From: Smittium culicis | Taxonomy: Eukaryota; Kickxellomycota; Harpellomycetes; Harpellales; Legeriomycetaceae | Assembly (NCBI GenBank): GCA_001970855.1 | Contig: LSSN01001308.1 | Span: 1 to 21,439 of the forward strand | Direction: 5' to 3' | Length of the DNA stretch: 21,439 nucleotides | Position numbers and translations under genes: made by a program | In this document: in pieces, positions 20,401-21,439 of the stretch | Position numbering within the stretch: the stretch's first letter is position 1 | How the letters are laid out: each line of letters starts with the position of its first letter | The notes under the pieces: model-generated | Seen by the model: the letters and a program-made list of their open reading frames with translations, nothing else | Databases searched by the model: none | Told to the model about the DNA's origin: nothing

Positions 20401-20529
20401 TTTTATAATTAATATAAACTCTGTTAATTTTAATTAAATTAAAGGATAAAATTTTCAAAATCGAATTAAGATCGAAAAATAAAAAATATTAATTTAAATT
20501 TTTAATTATTTATAATTTATATATTCTAT

Positions 20530-20569
20530 TCTGCATGAAAATAGGATGAGTTTTCATAATTCATGCAGA
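20530..20569. repeat. Two overlapping, mutually exclusive hairpins
   Basis: TCTGCATGAA (20530-20539) pairs perfectly with TTCATGCAGA (20560-20569). An inner pair ATGAAAA (20535-20541) with TTTTCAT (20551-20557) uses part of the same left arm, so both stems cannot form together. The surroundings contain no gene. Confidence 0.5.
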
Positions 20570-21284
20570 TTTTATACTTCGAAAGCTATTTTATAACTAT
20601 ATATTTTTTTCAAGGTGTATTTTAGATTTTTTAGAATTTTTTATTCCATTTCATTTTTTATTTGAATACAATTCAAATAAAATATTTAACTAAATAAATA
20701 AAACTCAAAAATTTCCTAATATAATTTTCTTTTGTCTGGTCGTAAATATTTGAACTCTTTTAGAAAATTATTATATAAAAAAAAAATTCAACAGAATATA
20801 ATATGCAACATTATCAGAAATACATACTTGCCATAAATTAGCCCGATGTGAAAAAATACAATGTATATAAACATAGTAAATTATTTATTACAAAATCAGA
20901 AAAATAAATATTCTCATTCTAAGTTTATAATTTATTAATGCTTATAATTTTATTAAACGAGAGTAGTAGTAGTATTAGTTTATGAAATAGTGCACTTTAT
21001 GAATAAAATGAAATTTCTAGAAATTTATTATATTTTTTACATAACTATTAGTAACCCCAAATTTCGATTTTTTCTATAGAACTTTATATTATGTTTGTCT
21101 GAATATCATATGTCATTTTGAAGTTACACTATTTGATTAAATATGTTATTATCCAAATGAAAAATATCATAATTATAAAAATTACATTCAAGGATATTTT
21201 AAAATGAATTAAGTGATAGGGGTCATCGATTGATATTATTAATGATATTTATTATTTTTACTATTTTTCTGAGGATAGATATAA

Positions 21285-21439
21285 AAATATAAATATAAAT
21301 ATAAATATAAATATAAATATAAATATAAATATAAATATAAATATAAATATAAATATAAATATAAATATAAATATAAATATAAATATAAATATAAATATAA
21401 ATATAAATATAAATATAAATATAAATATAAATATAAATA
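21285..21439 (+). repeat. Hexamer microsatellite (AAATAT)n to the window edge
   Basis: About 26 perfect copies of the 6-bp unit fill the last 155 bases and run off the edge. The array has no interruption. It is not a canonical fungal telomere repeat (no G-rich strand). The contig probably stops here because short reads cannot cross the array. Confidence 0.95.

Larger units (their letters stand above)
16901..21284. other. Extremely AT-rich region without a supportable gene
   Basis: GC falls to about 10-20 percent in lines I counted beyond 18.7 kb. Two small islands (about 17175-17230 and 17365-17450) are near 40-47 percent GC and can be read as short peptides, perhaps relics of a decayed gene. 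A 74-codon frame at 18041-18265 and quasi-open sequence upstream of it are discussed in the findings. No intact gene, tRNA or rRNA is recognisable. Confidence 0.5.

Overview
The window looks like a complete contig from an AT-rich eukaryotic nuclear genome, most likely an early-diverging fungus. The evidence is a Pmt4/POMT1-type protein O-mannosyltransferase, a Zds-type regulator (a fungal family), and two spliceosomal introns with GT..AG ends, one with a consensus CTAAC branch point. There is no operon structure, Shine-Dalgarno signal or other bacterial trait. A trichomycete-like (Harpellales/Kickxellomycotina) source is a guess from base composition and gene style only. Both window edges lie inside perfect tandem repeats, which suggests that the assembly broke there.

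Layout: (1) 1-543, plus strand: the 3' end of a GC-rich gene for a membrane protein with a PKEQ tetrapeptide array, a Cys cluster, an Ala run and a C-terminal membrane segment. (2) 816-3119, minus: an intact 767-residue Pmt4-like O-mannosyltransferase, tail to tail with gene 1. (3) 3120-7626: a 4.5 kb AT-rich stretch without a supportable gene; it holds a CCAAT-box cluster upstream of PMT4, a perfect 20-bp palindrome, and a small GC-rich segment with a 29-bp poly(A) that looks like a retroposed RNA. (4) 7627-8419, minus: a phosducin-like protein (PDCL3/Plp2 group) split by one 181-bp intron. (5) 9201-11674, minus: a Zds-like protein of 782 residues, split by one 125-bp intron. (6) 11675-21439: 9.8 kb without a supportable gene, holding a sharp GC-skew switch near 12.35 kb, a strand-biased array of CCAAT boxes (12.4-13.5 kb), a 22-bp tandem repeat, a pair of degenerate dispersed repeats, short possible coding relics near 17-18 kb, and extremely AT-rich DNA ending in an (ATAAAT)n array.

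The genes do not form a pathway cluster. Pmt4 acts on secretory proteins in the ER, the phosducin-like protein is a cytosolic partner of the CCT chaperonin, and the Zds-like protein is a probable PP2A-Cdc55/cortical polarity regulator. Gene 1 could be an O-mannosylated surface protein, but that is only inference. I did not find a clear new multi-gene system. The most unusual signals are non-coding: the CCAAT array next to the skew switch, and the poly(A)-tailed insertion at the stop codon of the phosducin-like gene.
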